Positions 7,266 through 15,057 of a stretch of 19,373 nt of DNA are shown here, piece after piece. The translations under genes and the position numbers were made by a program. The stretch comes from Bacteroidota bacterium (GTDB lineage Bacteria > Bacteroidota > Bacteroidia > Chitinophagales > Chitinophagaceae). The stretch lies in contig JAEVZP010000042.1 in assembly GCA_023392185.1 (NCBI GenBank), positions 1 through 19,373 of the forward strand. The letters are read 5' to 3'. The notes beneath the pieces are model-generated. The model did no database searches. It was not told where the DNA came from and saw nothing but the letters and a program-made list of their open reading frames with translations. Each line of letters begins with the position of its first letter. Position 1 is the stretch's first letter.

Positions 7266-9011
7266 TTACGTCCGCCGCTCGCCGATCTGCTGTCGCCACA
7301 TAGCATAATACAGGCCTTTTTCTGCCAGCAGCGCTTCATGATTTCCGCTTTCCACAATTTTTCCGGCTTCCAGCACATAAATACGGTCGGCATGCAGAAT
7401 GGTGCTCAGCCGGTGCGCAATGAGCAGGGTGATTTGCCGGTGCAGCGCCGAAACCTGCCGGATGGTTGCCGAAATTTCTTCTTCGGTGATCGAGTCGAGC
7501 GCCGAGGTGGCTTCATCAAACAGCAAAAGACCCGGTTTGCGCAGCAGGGCGCGGGCGATCGAAATACGCTGCTTTTCGCCTCCGGAAAGCTTCATGCCGT
7601 TTTCGCCCAGCACCGTGTCGAGCCCCTGCGGCGAACGGGCCAGCAGCGGGCCTGCTGCCGCGTCCCGGAGTGCCTGCAACAGTTCGGCTTCCGAAGCTTC
7701 CGGCGCTACATACAGCAGATTTTGGCGGATGGTGCCGGCAAAAAGCTGGGTGTCCTGCGTGACAAAGCCAATCTGCCGGCGCAGCGGGTTGTAGCGAATC
7801 TGAGAACCAGGCACGCCGTTAAACAAAACTTCGCCGGAGGCAGGCGTGTAAAGACCTACCAGCAGCTTCACGAGCGTGCTTTTTCCGGAACCCGAAGGAC
7901 CCACAAAGGCGATGGTTTCTCCTTTCCGAACCTCAAAGGAAATGCCGTCAATCGAATTCTGGCTTGCAGAGCGATGCCGGAATATCACATTCCGGAATTC
8001 CAGGGTCTGCAAATCCTGAATTTCAACCGCGTTTTCGGGCCGCCTTTCAATGGGTTTTCGCATCAGGGCATCGAAGCCATGAACCGACGCTTCTACCTCG
8101 CGGTATTGCAGGATTATGGTTCCCATGTCCTGCAAAGGGCCAAAGAGGATGGTAGAAATAGATTGCATGGAAATCAACTCGCCCGTGGTGAGCCGGTCGC
8201 GGAAGATGAGCCAGAGCAGGGCAAAAAGAATGCTTTGCTTCAGGATGCTCAGGGTGGTGCTTTGGAGGAACGCCAGGTTGCGGGTTTTGCGCACCTTTTC
8301 CATCTCCAGGTCATAGATGCGCTGGGTTTGGGCCTTCAGCCGCCGGATTTCCGGAAAAGTAAGCCCCAGGCTTTTGACCAGTTCGATGTTGCGCAGGCTT
8401 TCGGTGATAACGCCCGCCATTTGGGCCGTTTCGCGGTTGATGCTGCGCTGGGTCGCCCGGATGCGTTTGGAAAGCATCCCGGTGAGTGGCCCCAATACGC
8501 CAATACCAATGGCAAATACCGGAATCAGGAGCCAGCTTTTGGTCACCGAATACCAAATCAGAAAAGCAATGCCGATAACGGAGGAATACAGAATATTGAA
8601 AAAAGAAGCGCTGAAGCGTTCGGTGTCGGTCTTCACCTTTTGCAACACCGAGAGCGTTTCGCCGGAGCGGCTTTCTTCAAATTCCTGATACGAAAGGCGA
8701 AGGGTCTGCCGAAGGCCGTCATCAAAAATCTGTTTGCCGAAGCGCTGCACCGCCAGCCGCGAGCAGTATTCCTGCGCTGCTTTAAAAGCGCGGGAAAGCA
8801 ACGCCACGCCAGTGGCCAGGCCAAGCCATCCCAGCACACCCTGCACCAGTTCGGCATCAGTGCGCCCGCCGCGTCCGCTGGCATACTGGTCGATCAGCTT
8901 TCCGAAAATAATCGGGTCGGCGAGGTTCAGTATCTGTGCGATGGCCGCCAGCAACAGCGCCCCGAAAAAAAGCGGTCGATGAGGACGCAGGTAACGCCAA
9001 AGAGTTTTCAT
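7266..9011 (-). CDS. ABC exporter, fused membrane and ATPase domains (MsbA-like)
   Basis: Inner-membrane ATP-driven exporter half-transporter working as a homodimer. The 581-residue product has a six-helix ABC transporter membrane domain (residues about 1-310) and an ATPase domain (about 335-581). ATPase motifs are complete: Walker A GPSGSGKST (K377), Q-loop FVTQDTQLF, signature LSGGEKQR (about 475), Walker B LLLFDEATSALD, and H-loop IAHRLST. ATG 9011 (MKTLWRYLRPHRP) was preferred over an upstream TTG because it matches the usual short cytoplasmic lead-in. The substrate is not identifiable; lipids, peptides or polysaccharide intermediates are possible. It lies between a polytopic membrane protein and a glycosyltransferase, which fits an envelope role. 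Confidence 0.93.
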   Translation of the reverse strand: MKTLWRYLRPHRPLFFGALLLAAIAQILNLADPIIFGKLIDQYASGRGGRTDAELVQGVLGWLGLATGVALLSRAFKAAQEYCSRLAVQRFGKQIFDDGLRQTLRLSYQEFEESRSGETLSVLQKVKTDTERFSASFFNILYSSVIGIAFLIWYSVTKSWLLIPVFAIGIGVLGPLTGMLSKRIRATQRSINRETAQMAGVITESLRNIELVKSLGLTFPEIRRLKAQTQRIYDLEMEKVRKTRNLAFLQSTTLSILKQSILFALLWLIFRDRLTTGELISMQSISTILFGPLQDMGTIILQYREVEASVHGFDALMRKPIERRPENAVEIQDLQTLEFRNVIFRHRSASQNSIDGISFEVRKGETIAFVGPSGSGKSTLVKLLVGLYTPASGEVLFNGVPGSQIRYNPLRRQIGFVTQDTQLFAGTIRQNLLYVAPEASEAELLQALRDAAAGPLLARSPQGLDTVLGENGMKLSGGEKQRISIARALLRKPGLLLFDEATSALDSITEEEISATIRQVSALHRQITLLIAHRLSTILHADRIYVLEAGKIVESGNHEALLAEKGLYYAMWRQQIGERRT

Positions 9012-9127
9012 GCCGGCAGCGCGCACCAAAACTGCACCGCTGTAAGTGCCGGTCTTTTTTTACAGGCAGCAGCATTCCGGAAATTTTGCCTTCAAAACCC
9101 CTTTCCTACGCTTTGGGCAAGGCCCGT

Positions 9128-10561
9128 CTAAGGCTCCAGCCAGCGCAGCAGGGTGTCTTGGGGCAGCAGTGTGTAGGTATGAAAAGAATCCACCGGAAAA
9201 TAAGCCGGGTGGAAATCTTTGGCAGAAAGCTTTCCAAAAGGAATGAGCAGCGTATCAGGCGTGGCCGGAAGCTGTTCCGCAGCGGAGAGAATGCCGAGCG
9301 AAGTCACCGGCTTTTTTCCGGAAAGAGCAGCAAGGGAATACACCTCTACCGGCAAAGGCCAGGAAAGAATCAGGCTTGCTTCCAACGCCCGGCTATCGGC
9401 GAGGACGACAGCGGCTTTGTCCAGTTTGCGGTCTTGCAGGTTTTGGACCAACTGCTCTATCTGTTGCAGCCGCCGCCCAAAAGGAGCAGACGAATACCAG
9501 ATGCGGGAAAGACTAACGCCGAAAAGCAGCAACAGGAATCCGGCGACCACATTTTTAGACCGGTTCAGTGGAAGCGCCAGAACCAGCGGCGCGAGCGCCA
9601 CCGCCGTCCAGGAAGCCCAGTCGCTTTCGGCATACCAGGGCGTAAAATCGCTGAAGGCCATGCTGATAAAAAACCAGAAGGCCGCGAGGGAAAGCAGGTG
9701 CCAGCCGGCCGCCAGCCAGTGTTTTTGCGCCAGCAACACCCCAAAAGCCAGGAGCAGCAGCAGGGGGAGTAGGGGATAGTATTGCGGCCACCGCTCCAGA
9801 AAGCCGAGAGAACTTTCTTTGCGGAAGGCCTCCGGAATCTGCGCAAACCGGAGCGTGTCAATAAAAGAAAGCTTTTCTTCATCATACCAGCCCAGCACCT
9901 TACTCATATAGTAGCGCCAGCCTGCCAGCGCAATTCCGCCTAAAAGAAGTATCCACCCGCGCGGAGTTCCCCCAAAAGGCGGGCGGCGCAATAACAGGAG
10001 CAACATCCCCATGCTGCCGCCGGCCAGCAGCAAAAGCATGTGGGAAGAAAGGGCGGCAAAAAGCAGTCCGAATGCTACCGGATAGAAAAGAAAGCCTTTC
10101 GTTGCAGGGCGTGAAGTCCATCCAAAGAAAAGCATCAGCCAGGCAAAACCCTGGTGCACCTCATTATTGGTCCAGTAAAAACCAACGCTTACCGAGACGG
10201 TGAAATACAGCGCCAGCAGCACCAAAAAAGCGTCTTGCCGCCAGCGAAACAGAAAAAGGCCTGCGGCAAGGTAGAACAGGTTGAAAGAAATGCTGTAGAG
10301 AAACAGCACCGCCTCCAGCGGCCATCCGGCTTTGACGGCGAGCAGGGGAAACAGCTGGGTGATAAAAGAGCCGTAGCGGTGTTCCTGAATCTGAAGCGTA
10401 CCGAAGTTGATAACCCGGAAAGCAATCCACGAAGCGTCGCCAAAGAAAATCCGTTCTTTCCAGAAAAAAATCGCAAAAGCCAGCAAAATCGCCAGCGCTG
10501 CCAGACCCATCCTTGCCGGCAGGCGGTCCGGAAGCCGAAGGCGGGCAAGCGCGGTTTTCAT
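9128..10561 (-). CDS. polytopic membrane protein of unknown function
   Basis: A 477-residue protein with about ten to eleven hydrophobic segments up to residue about 370, then a soluble C-terminal domain of about 110 residues. The membrane part contains FGDASWIAFRVINFG and EHRYGSFITQLFPLL close to the N-terminus, and a conserved-looking YWTNNEVHQGFAWL. Such an arrangement, with acidic residues in the first periplasmic loop, resembles GT-C type glycosyltransferases or polymerases, but no family was recognised. Start ATG 10561 was chosen over a longer frame that would include the 29-bp direct repeat. It lies 116 bp before the ABC gene on the same strand. Confidence 0.75.
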   Translation of the reverse strand: MKTALARLRLPDRLPARMGLAALAILLAFAIFFWKERIFFGDASWIAFRVINFGTLQIQEHRYGSFITQLFPLLAVKAGWPLEAVLFLYSISFNLFYLAAGLFLFRWRQDAFLVLLALYFTVSVSVGFYWTNNEVHQGFAWLMLFFGWTSRPATKGFLFYPVAFGLLFAALSSHMLLLLAGGSMGMLLLLLRRPPFGGTPRGWILLLGGIALAGWRYYMSKVLGWYDEEKLSFIDTLRFAQIPEAFRKESSLGFLERWPQYYPLLPLLLLLAFGVLLAQKHWLAAGWHLLSLAAFWFFISMAFSDFTPWYAESDWASWTAVALAPLVLALPLNRSKNVVAGFLLLLFGVSLSRIWYSSAPFGRRLQQIEQLVQNLQDRKLDKAAVVLADSRALEASLILSWPLPVEVYSLAALSGKKPVTSLGILSAAEQLPATPDTLLIPFGKLSAKDFHPAYFPVDSFHTYTLLPQDTLLRWLEP

Positions 10562-10603
10562 GGCTGAATATAGAATGCAGAATGGATTTTGTGGCGCATC
10601 CGG

Positions 10604-10697
10604 TTTGAGGGAGACTGGGGAAAAACTATCCGGCGTACACCTCACACACTTCGTATTCGCCCACCGTGTTTGAGGGAGACTGGGGAAAAACTATCCG
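10604..10697. repeat. 29-bp direct repeat at the 3' end of the kinase gene
   Basis: Two identical 29-bp copies, 10604-10632 and 10669-10697 (beginning TTTGAGGGAGACTGGGG), are 65 bp apart. The right copy contains the kinase stop codon TAG. The left copy contains a TAG in the same relation to an upstream open stretch, so it looks like a duplicated gene end. The rest of the 129-bp gap between genes holds nothing else recognisable. Confidence 0.85.
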
Positions 10698-13102
10698 CCC
10701 TGCTGGTCGGGCACGATCAGGTAAAAATCGGTGCCGGTTCCCGGGACCGACCGGGTATACAGCACGCCGTTGTGATTGGCCATGATCCGCCGGCACAGGG
10801 CGAGACCAATACCGGCACCCGGGAAGGCATCGCGGCCATGAAGCCTTTTAAAGACCTCAAAAATCTGCTCGGCATACTGATCTTCAAAACCAATTCCGTT
10901 GTCGCGGACGCAGATGCGGTAATACTGTACGGCGGGCGAAGGCTGCGAAACAAAACGGCCTGCTTCTTCCGGGGAGATCGGCGTGGCAGCGATGTCAATC
11001 TGCGGCGGTACCTCCGGATTGGTAAATTTGAGGGCGTTGCCGATAAGGTTGTAAAACAGCTGGTTCATTTGCAGCGGCACGGCTTCGATCTGCGGCAGCT
11101 CCCCGATGTTGAAGACCGCGCCTTTTTCGCGGCTGATCAGTTCGAAATCGTTGCGCACGGCCGCCACAATTGCGTTTAGATCGGTCGGCTGGTAGCGGGT
11201 ATCGGCGTGGAGCAGGCGGGAAAACTCCAGCAGGTCACGGATAAGTTGCGCCATGCGGGTGGCCGACTGTCCGATTTTGGAAACCAGTTCCTGACTTTTC
11301 TCGTCCAGTTCCGCCTTGTTGGCCAGCATTCCGGAAAAAACCTGAATTTTCCGGAGCGGCTCCTGCAGGTCATGGCTTGCTACATAGGCATACTGGGCGA
11401 GTTCTTCGTTGGAATGCACCAGCTGGGTATTGGAAGCGGCCAGCTCTTCATTGGTTGCCTGCAGCTCTTCTACGGCGGCGGCCAGCTCTTCGGTGCGCAC
11501 CTGCACCTGCTGTTCCAGGTCAAGGGCATAGTTGCGCTGGGCGGTAATGTCCTGGCTGGTACCCACCACGATGGGGCCACGCCGGTGGTCATAAAACCGC
11601 TGCCCGCGCGACCGTAGAAAGCGGGTGACACCGTTTTTACGATTCACCATCTGGTATTCGATGTCTATAATACCATCGCTTTCAGGCTGAAGGGCTTCGT
11701 ACAATGCCGTTTGCAGCGGTTCCGGGTCGGTCAGCGTCGCGAGGGCTTCTTCGCGGGTAAAGACCTCGCCGGGTTCAAAGCCCATCCAGTCGCGGATGCG
11801 GGGCGACACCTCCATGATGCCCTTGGTGGCGTTGATTTCAAAAGTGCCCAGCTGGGCGGCTTCGAGGGCGGCTTCGAGCAGGGCCTGCGCGGTGGCGGCC
11901 TGGTTGCGCAGTTCTACTTCGTTGGTGACGTCGATCCAGGAACTGATAACACCGTAGATGTCGCCGGATTCATTACGCAGCGGGCTATGTTTGTGATAAT
12001 AGTGACGTGTCTGCGGGTTGGCTGTATTAAGGCCTGTAAAACTTTCTTCTGCCACTTCGGTGCGGATGCCGGTCTGTCGTACCTGTTCCAGAATTTGGGG
12101 GATGGAGGTGTTCTGAAAAGCCGGAATGGCCTTTAGGAGCGGGAGGCCGGTAATGGGTTCCGGGGTGCCGAGTAATGTCAGCATTTCTTTGTTCATCATC
12201 TCCAGCACCTGCTTTTCCCCCAGCGTGATAAACTTCGCTACCGGCGAATCCTGCACCACATTGCGGGCAAAGCGTTCGCTTTTTTCTAAGGCCAGCTGCG
12301 CATTTTTTTGGGAAGTAATGTCTTCCAAGATACCGGTGTAGAGGACCGGTTCGCCGGCTTTATCAAACTCATAAGCACCGCTGACGCGCACCCAGTGAAT
12401 GGTATCATCATCCCACTTTACACGACAATCATATTTTAAAACCCCTGTCTGTAGTGCTTCGGCGTGGGCGGCGTCGCGAACGGTGTGGTCTTCCTCACAA
12501 ATGCGGTTTACAAAATCCTCGCGGGTAAAGATTCCTTCTGCGATGCCGGAAAAAATGCGTTTGGTTTGCGGGGAATACAAAAATTCACCGGTTTTCAGGT
12601 CAAAGCTATAGGTGCCGGCCTGCGCATTGGCAATGGCCTCCTGGGCCATTTTCTCGACGCGGGCGGCCTGCTGCTGGGCCAGTACGACTTCCGTAATATC
12701 CTGTGCGGTTCCGGCAAAAAGGATGGTTTGCCCGGCTTCGTTGAAGAAAGCCTTTCCGCGACACAACAGCCAGCGCGTTTTGCCGTCGGTGGCGCCGATG
12801 GTGCGGAACTGAATTTCATATTTGCCTTCGTTCTCACCGGCCATGGCAGCCATCACGGCCTGATTGACAGCGGCCTGATCGTCTGGGTGCATATAACGCA
12901 ACACCTGATCATAGGGCACTTCATCGTCGGGCGCAAAGCCGTAGAGTTCCTTGCAGCGGTCATCCCAGGTTACGATTTGGCTTTCGGGATACAGTCGCCA
13001 GGTTCCGATACCGGAAACATCGAGGGAAAACTGCCGCAGGTCGTCATCGGTAAGCGGAAGCCCTGCGGGCCGGCCGGCGGATGCGTCTTCTGGTGAATTC
13101 AT
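10691..13102 (-). CDS. soluble multi-PAS sensor histidine kinase
   Basis: Cytoplasmic two-component sensor of 803 residues without membrane helices. Four PAS-like regions are arranged in series, at about 20-135, 150-265, 280-390 and 405-520; the first, second and fourth have the PAS/PAC endings FAGTAQDIT, YTGILEDIT and VVGTSQDIT. A coiled coil follows (about 520-565; repeated EELAA/EELQATNEEL). The HisKA H-box is YVASHDLQEPLRKIQ with phospho-acceptor H577. The ATPase domain has the N-box NLIGNALKF (N689), DNGIGF and GAGIGLALCRRI. ATG 13102 (MNSPEDAS) was chosen; the longer frame to 13345 runs through REP palindromes and is not coding-like. No response regulator is adjacent, so its partner is unknown. 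The signal is probably intracellular (redox, ligand). Confidence 0.93.
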   Translation of the reverse strand: MNSPEDASAGRPAGLPLTDDDLRQFSLDVSGIGTWRLYPESQIVTWDDRCKELYGFAPDDEVPYDQVLRYMHPDDQAAVNQAVMAAMAGENEGKYEIQFRTIGATDGKTRWLLCRGKAFFNEAGQTILFAGTAQDITEVVLAQQQAARVEKMAQEAIANAQAGTYSFDLKTGEFLYSPQTKRIFSGIAEGIFTREDFVNRICEEDHTVRDAAHAEALQTGVLKYDCRVKWDDDTIHWVRVSGAYEFDKAGEPVLYTGILEDITSQKNAQLALEKSERFARNVVQDSPVAKFITLGEKQVLEMMNKEMLTLLGTPEPITGLPLLKAIPAFQNTSIPQILEQVRQTGIRTEVAEESFTGLNTANPQTRHYYHKHSPLRNESGDIYGVISSWIDVTNEVELRNQAATAQALLEAALEAAQLGTFEINATKGIMEVSPRIRDWMGFEPGEVFTREEALATLTDPEPLQTALYEALQPESDGIIDIEYQMVNRKNGVTRFLRSRGQRFYDHRRGPIVVGTSQDITAQRNYALDLEQQVQVRTEELAAAVEELQATNEELAASNTQLVHSNEELAQYAYVASHDLQEPLRKIQVFSGMLANKAELDEKSQELVSKIGQSATRMAQLIRDLLEFSRLLHADTRYQPTDLNAIVAAVRNDFELISREKGAVFNIGELPQIEAVPLQMNQLFYNLIGNALKFTNPEVPPQIDIAATPISPEEAGRFVSQPSPAVQYYRICVRDNGIGFEDQYAEQIFEVFKRLHGRDAFPGAGIGLALCRRIMANHNGVLYTRSVPGTGTDFYLIVPDQQGG

Positions 13103-13241
13103 GAGTAAAAAGTCAAACGCACGGCAGCAAAGGCCGCACCGCTGCAAGATAAGACCGATAGCAGGAGGGATTGAAAAGGAGGTATTAGGATTGGGTAATA
13201 TTTCCGGAAATGCGGGATGACAGTCCTGCATTTTGGGTTCT

Positions 13242-13269
13242 GTAGAGACAAGGCATGCCTTGTCTCCTA
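13242..13269. repeat. 28-bp palindrome, copy 1
   Basis: Arm GTAGAGACAAGGCA followed directly by its reverse complement; the last three bases are altered (CTA instead of TAC after an extra C). It belongs to the family of six copies around the RAYT gene and resembles a REP element. Confidence 0.9.
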
Positions 13270-13330
13270 ACCAAGATGATTTCGAAAATATTTCCGGAAA
13301 TTCCGGCGACGTTCCTGCATTTTGGGGTCC

Positions 13331-13358
13331 GCAGAGACAAGGCATGCCTTGTCTCTAC
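13331..13358. repeat. 28-bp palindrome, copy 2
   Basis: Same element with one changed base in the left arm (GCAGAG instead of GTAGAG) and an intact right arm. It lies 89 bp from copy 1 as part of the tandem composite repeat. Confidence 0.9.
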
Positions 13359-13813
13359 AAAAACGGTTTAGATTTTTCCGGAAATAGAACAAAGCTTGAA
13401 TCCGTATAAGCCCGTAGTCATTGCAGCTGTACAGCCGCTTGATTTACTTTGCGGAAACCTACAACTCGTGTTACCGTAAAAACGCTGTTTTATTTCTCTA
13501 AATGCCTCTTGAATGCAGCGCTATCAAAATCAATACCGCATTCCCTCGGCCCGGGCGGTCTGGTGGCAGTATGGCTGGGCAGGCGCGTATTTTATTACCA
13601 TTTGCTCCCGGAAGCGGGAACATTTGTTTGGCGAAATCCGGAACGGCAAAATGCATCTTTCGCACGCCGGGCTTTTTGGCGGATGTTTTCTGGCATGAAA
13701 TCCCCAATCATGCCCGAAATATAGAACTGGGCGCGTTTGTGGTGATGCCCAACCACATTCACGGGATTTTGATTTTGAATCATCCCGCGCCTGTTGGTGA
13801 TAACACGGATATT

Positions 13814-13841
13814 GTAGAGACAAGGCATGCCTTTTCTCTCC
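13814..13841. repeat. 28-bp palindrome, copy 3, inside the RAYT frame
   Basis: Left arm intact, right arm with two changes (CTTTTCTCTCC). It is read in frame as VETRHAFSLP in the linker between the HxH and tyrosine motifs of the transposase, and does not interrupt the frame. Confidence 0.88.
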
Positions 13842-13918
13842 CCACAGATGGGGCGGAAATTTCCGGAAAATCCGGTCTTATTGGCGATTGCAATGATGAA
13901 GGCGAAAAGACAAGGCAT

Positions 13919-13946
13919 ATAGAGACAAGGCATGCCTCCTCTCTAC
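13919..13946. repeat. 28-bp palindrome, copy 4, inside the RAYT frame
   Basis: Diverged copy (first base A, right arm CCTCCTCTCTAC) read in frame as IETRHASSL. A partial half copy (AAGACAAGGCAT) lies immediately before it at about 13907-13918 and reads KTRH, so this position seems to have been hit or duplicated twice. Confidence 0.82.
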
Positions 13947-14279
13947 GGAACGCGGAACCGGCCCTTGGTAAAACCATTTCGCAATCCCGGTTTCAGAATC
14001 AGGGAAAGAATACCGTTTCTTCTATTATCGGCGGATACAAAGCGGCTGTTACCAAACACGCCCGCCGGTTGCAACTTTCCTTTGGCTGGCAGGCGCGCTT
14101 CCACGACCACATTATCCGGAACGACGCGGAATACCAAAAGATAAATGATTATATTGAAACCAATGTTCAGAACTGGGACAAAGACCGGTTTTGTGAGCCG
14201 TAAAAATGGGGAAACCACACCGTGCAATAATGGCCCGGCAATAGGCGGAAGGGGCGATTGCGGGTATATGCTGGATATT

Positions 14280-14307
14280 GTAGAGACAAGGCATGCCTTG
14301 TCTCTAC
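14280..14307. repeat. 28-bp palindrome, copy 5, perfect
   Basis: Exact palindrome, 76 bp behind the RAYT stop. The next 55 bp (GGAATA...CTTCCTTGCA) are nearly the same as the flank behind copy 6 at 18333, so copies 5 and 6 belong to one longer repeat that brackets the toxin-antitoxin array. Confidence 0.95.
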
Positions 14308-14347
14308 GGAATACGTGCCTTGTGCCACACATGCAAAAATGCGTCTG

Positions 14348-14512
14348 CCTTCCTTGCAGAAGCCATCATTTCCGGAAATAACAGCTATTGAAAAAAGATC
14401 GGCTGTTGTATTTCGGTAAGCTTGAAATGGAGTGTTTTTGGAGACGAAGGCATCCCGACAACGGCGGGATTCGCAGAACATGAAGCATAAAGAACACTAT
14501 GCTGAGCGGGGG
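14348..14512 (+). repeat. array repeat R1, before the HEPN module
   Basis: First copy of the intercassette repeat. Order of parts: CTTCCTTGCA, the TTTCCGGAAATAACAG core (14369-14384), CGGCTGTTGTAT, GGTAAGCTTGAAATGG, GGAGACGAAGGC, then a diverged tail AAAGAACACTATGCTGAGCG ending in GGGGG. The gap 14204-14640 holds only this repeat, palindrome copy 5 and the possible promoter of the HEPN operon. Confidence 0.85.
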
Positions 14513-14598
14513 ATGAGGGTGAGCAGGTCAACGCCCACAGTAATGGGTTTTGGAGAAGTGGAAGGTAGGATGGAATAAAGAGAATTTCCGGAAACCGC

Positions 14599-14629
14599 TT
14601 GCCTGTTCCCAAACTGTTTTGTAAGTTGC
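14599..14629 (+). promoter_or_regulatory. possible promoter of the HEPN operon
   Basis: TTG at 14599 and TAAGTTGC at 14622 have a 20-bp gap, close to the Bacteroidota -33/-7 pair, but the -7 box has two mismatches to TAnnTTTG. It ends 11 nt before the HEPN ATG. Weak support. Confidence 0.3.
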
Positions 14630-14640
14630 ATCCCCTTTAG

Positions 14641-15054
14641 ATGTCGCAGCCGTTTGAAATAAAATCCCAAAACAGCCTGGACGCGGCCAACGAATTGCTT
14701 CAAAAGGCGTTTTATAATTCAAGCGTTCATTGTAGCTACTACGGTGTTTATCAGTTCATGCTGCATGTCTTGTATGAAGAGCTTGGTGGAAATAAACAAG
14801 CGGATGACGCGCAGTTGAAAGATAGTAGGTCCGGTGGTTCACATGAAGCCACTATAAATAAGATAACAGTTTGGTTGAGTAATCAGAAAGTGCTGCCAAG
14901 AGCTGCGATGGATTTTGCAGACGAGATCTACCGTTTGAAGCGTCAACGAAAGCAGGCTGATTACGAGGTAAAAATGTTCGCTTTCAAAGAAGCAAACAAG
15001 TCACACACGCAGGCACAGTCTTTAATCAATTTTTTAAAACAAACCCTCTCCTAA
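14641..15054 (+). CDS. HEPN-domain protein, putative RNase toxin
   Basis: A 137-residue all-helical protein with the pattern of HEPN domains, many of which are RNases acting as toxins or in phage defence. Helix 1-2 region: LDAANELLQKAFYNSSVHCSYYGVYQFMLHVL. The putative catalytic R-x4-H is R63-SGGS-H68. It is followed by a helix and by LKRQRKQADYEV (R103, D107, Y108), like the R-x-x-A-D-Y block of HEPN proteins paired with MNT nucleotidyltransferases. No MNT partner is present. First gene of a tight three-gene unit: TAA, 3 bp, then the next ATG. Start ATG 14641 is the first possible one. Being a toxin is an inference from domain type and array context; a non-catalytic HEPN is an alternative. 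Confidence 0.72.
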   Translation: MSQPFEIKSQNSLDAANELLQKAFYNSSVHCSYYGVYQFMLHVLYEELGGNKQADDAQLKDSRSGGSHEATINKITVWLSNQKVLPRAAMDFADEIYRLKRQRKQADYEVKMFAFKEANKSHTQAQSLINFLKQTLS

Positions 15055-15057
15055 AAA

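Larger units (their letters stand above)
13201..13383. repeat. tandem composite repeat in front of the kinase gene
   Basis: Two units of about 90 bp stand in tandem. Each begins with TTTCCGGAAAT, continues with TCCTGCATTTTGGG and ends with the 28-bp palindrome; a third TTTCCGGAAA closes the row at 13375. The units differ at scattered positions. The 410-bp gap between the kinase start (13102) and the transposase (13513) otherwise shows no gene or clear promoter. Confidence 0.85.
13513..14203 (+). pseudogene. REP-associated tyrosine transposase (RAYT), frameshifted
   Basis: Y1/HUH single-strand transposase of the IS200-like REP-associated group, which binds and nicks palindromic REP sequences. 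Reading from ATG 13513 gives YGWAGAYFITICSRKREHLFGEI-NGKMHLSHAG, then stops. The family continues in the next frame with ADVFWHEIPNHARNIELGAFVVMPNHIHGILIL, which contains the H-x-H metal site. After a variable linker come SSIIGGYKAAVTK, with the likely catalytic tyrosine, and the C-terminal FHDHIIRNDAEYQKINDYIETNVQNW. Removing one T from the TTTTT run near 13671-13675 joins both frames as AGLLADVFWHE, so a one-base insertion is the simplest explanation. The linker has gained two copies of the palindrome (see copies 3 and 4). A programmed frameshift or a sequencing error cannot be excluded. Confidence 0.88.

Noticed and set aside
7338..9131. 597-codon open frame opposite the ABC exporter
   Set aside because: The exporter frame has all ABC motifs; the opposite frame is a composition effect of GC-rich codons.
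13103..13345. N-terminal extension of the histidine kinase to 13345
   Set aside because: The extra 81 codons run through two REP palindromes and TTCCGGAA motifs in a non-protein-like composition; ATG 13102 directly precedes the first PAS region.
13502..13670. RAYT start at ATG 13502
   Set aside because: This frame gives an N-terminus unlike the family; the family N-terminus is in the frame of ATG 13513, which points to a frameshift rather than another start.
14112..14481. Small open frames on the - strand containing VETRHALSL-like peptides
   Set aside because: They are the palindrome read on the other strand; a palindrome gives the same peptide in both directions, so they are not evidence of genes.
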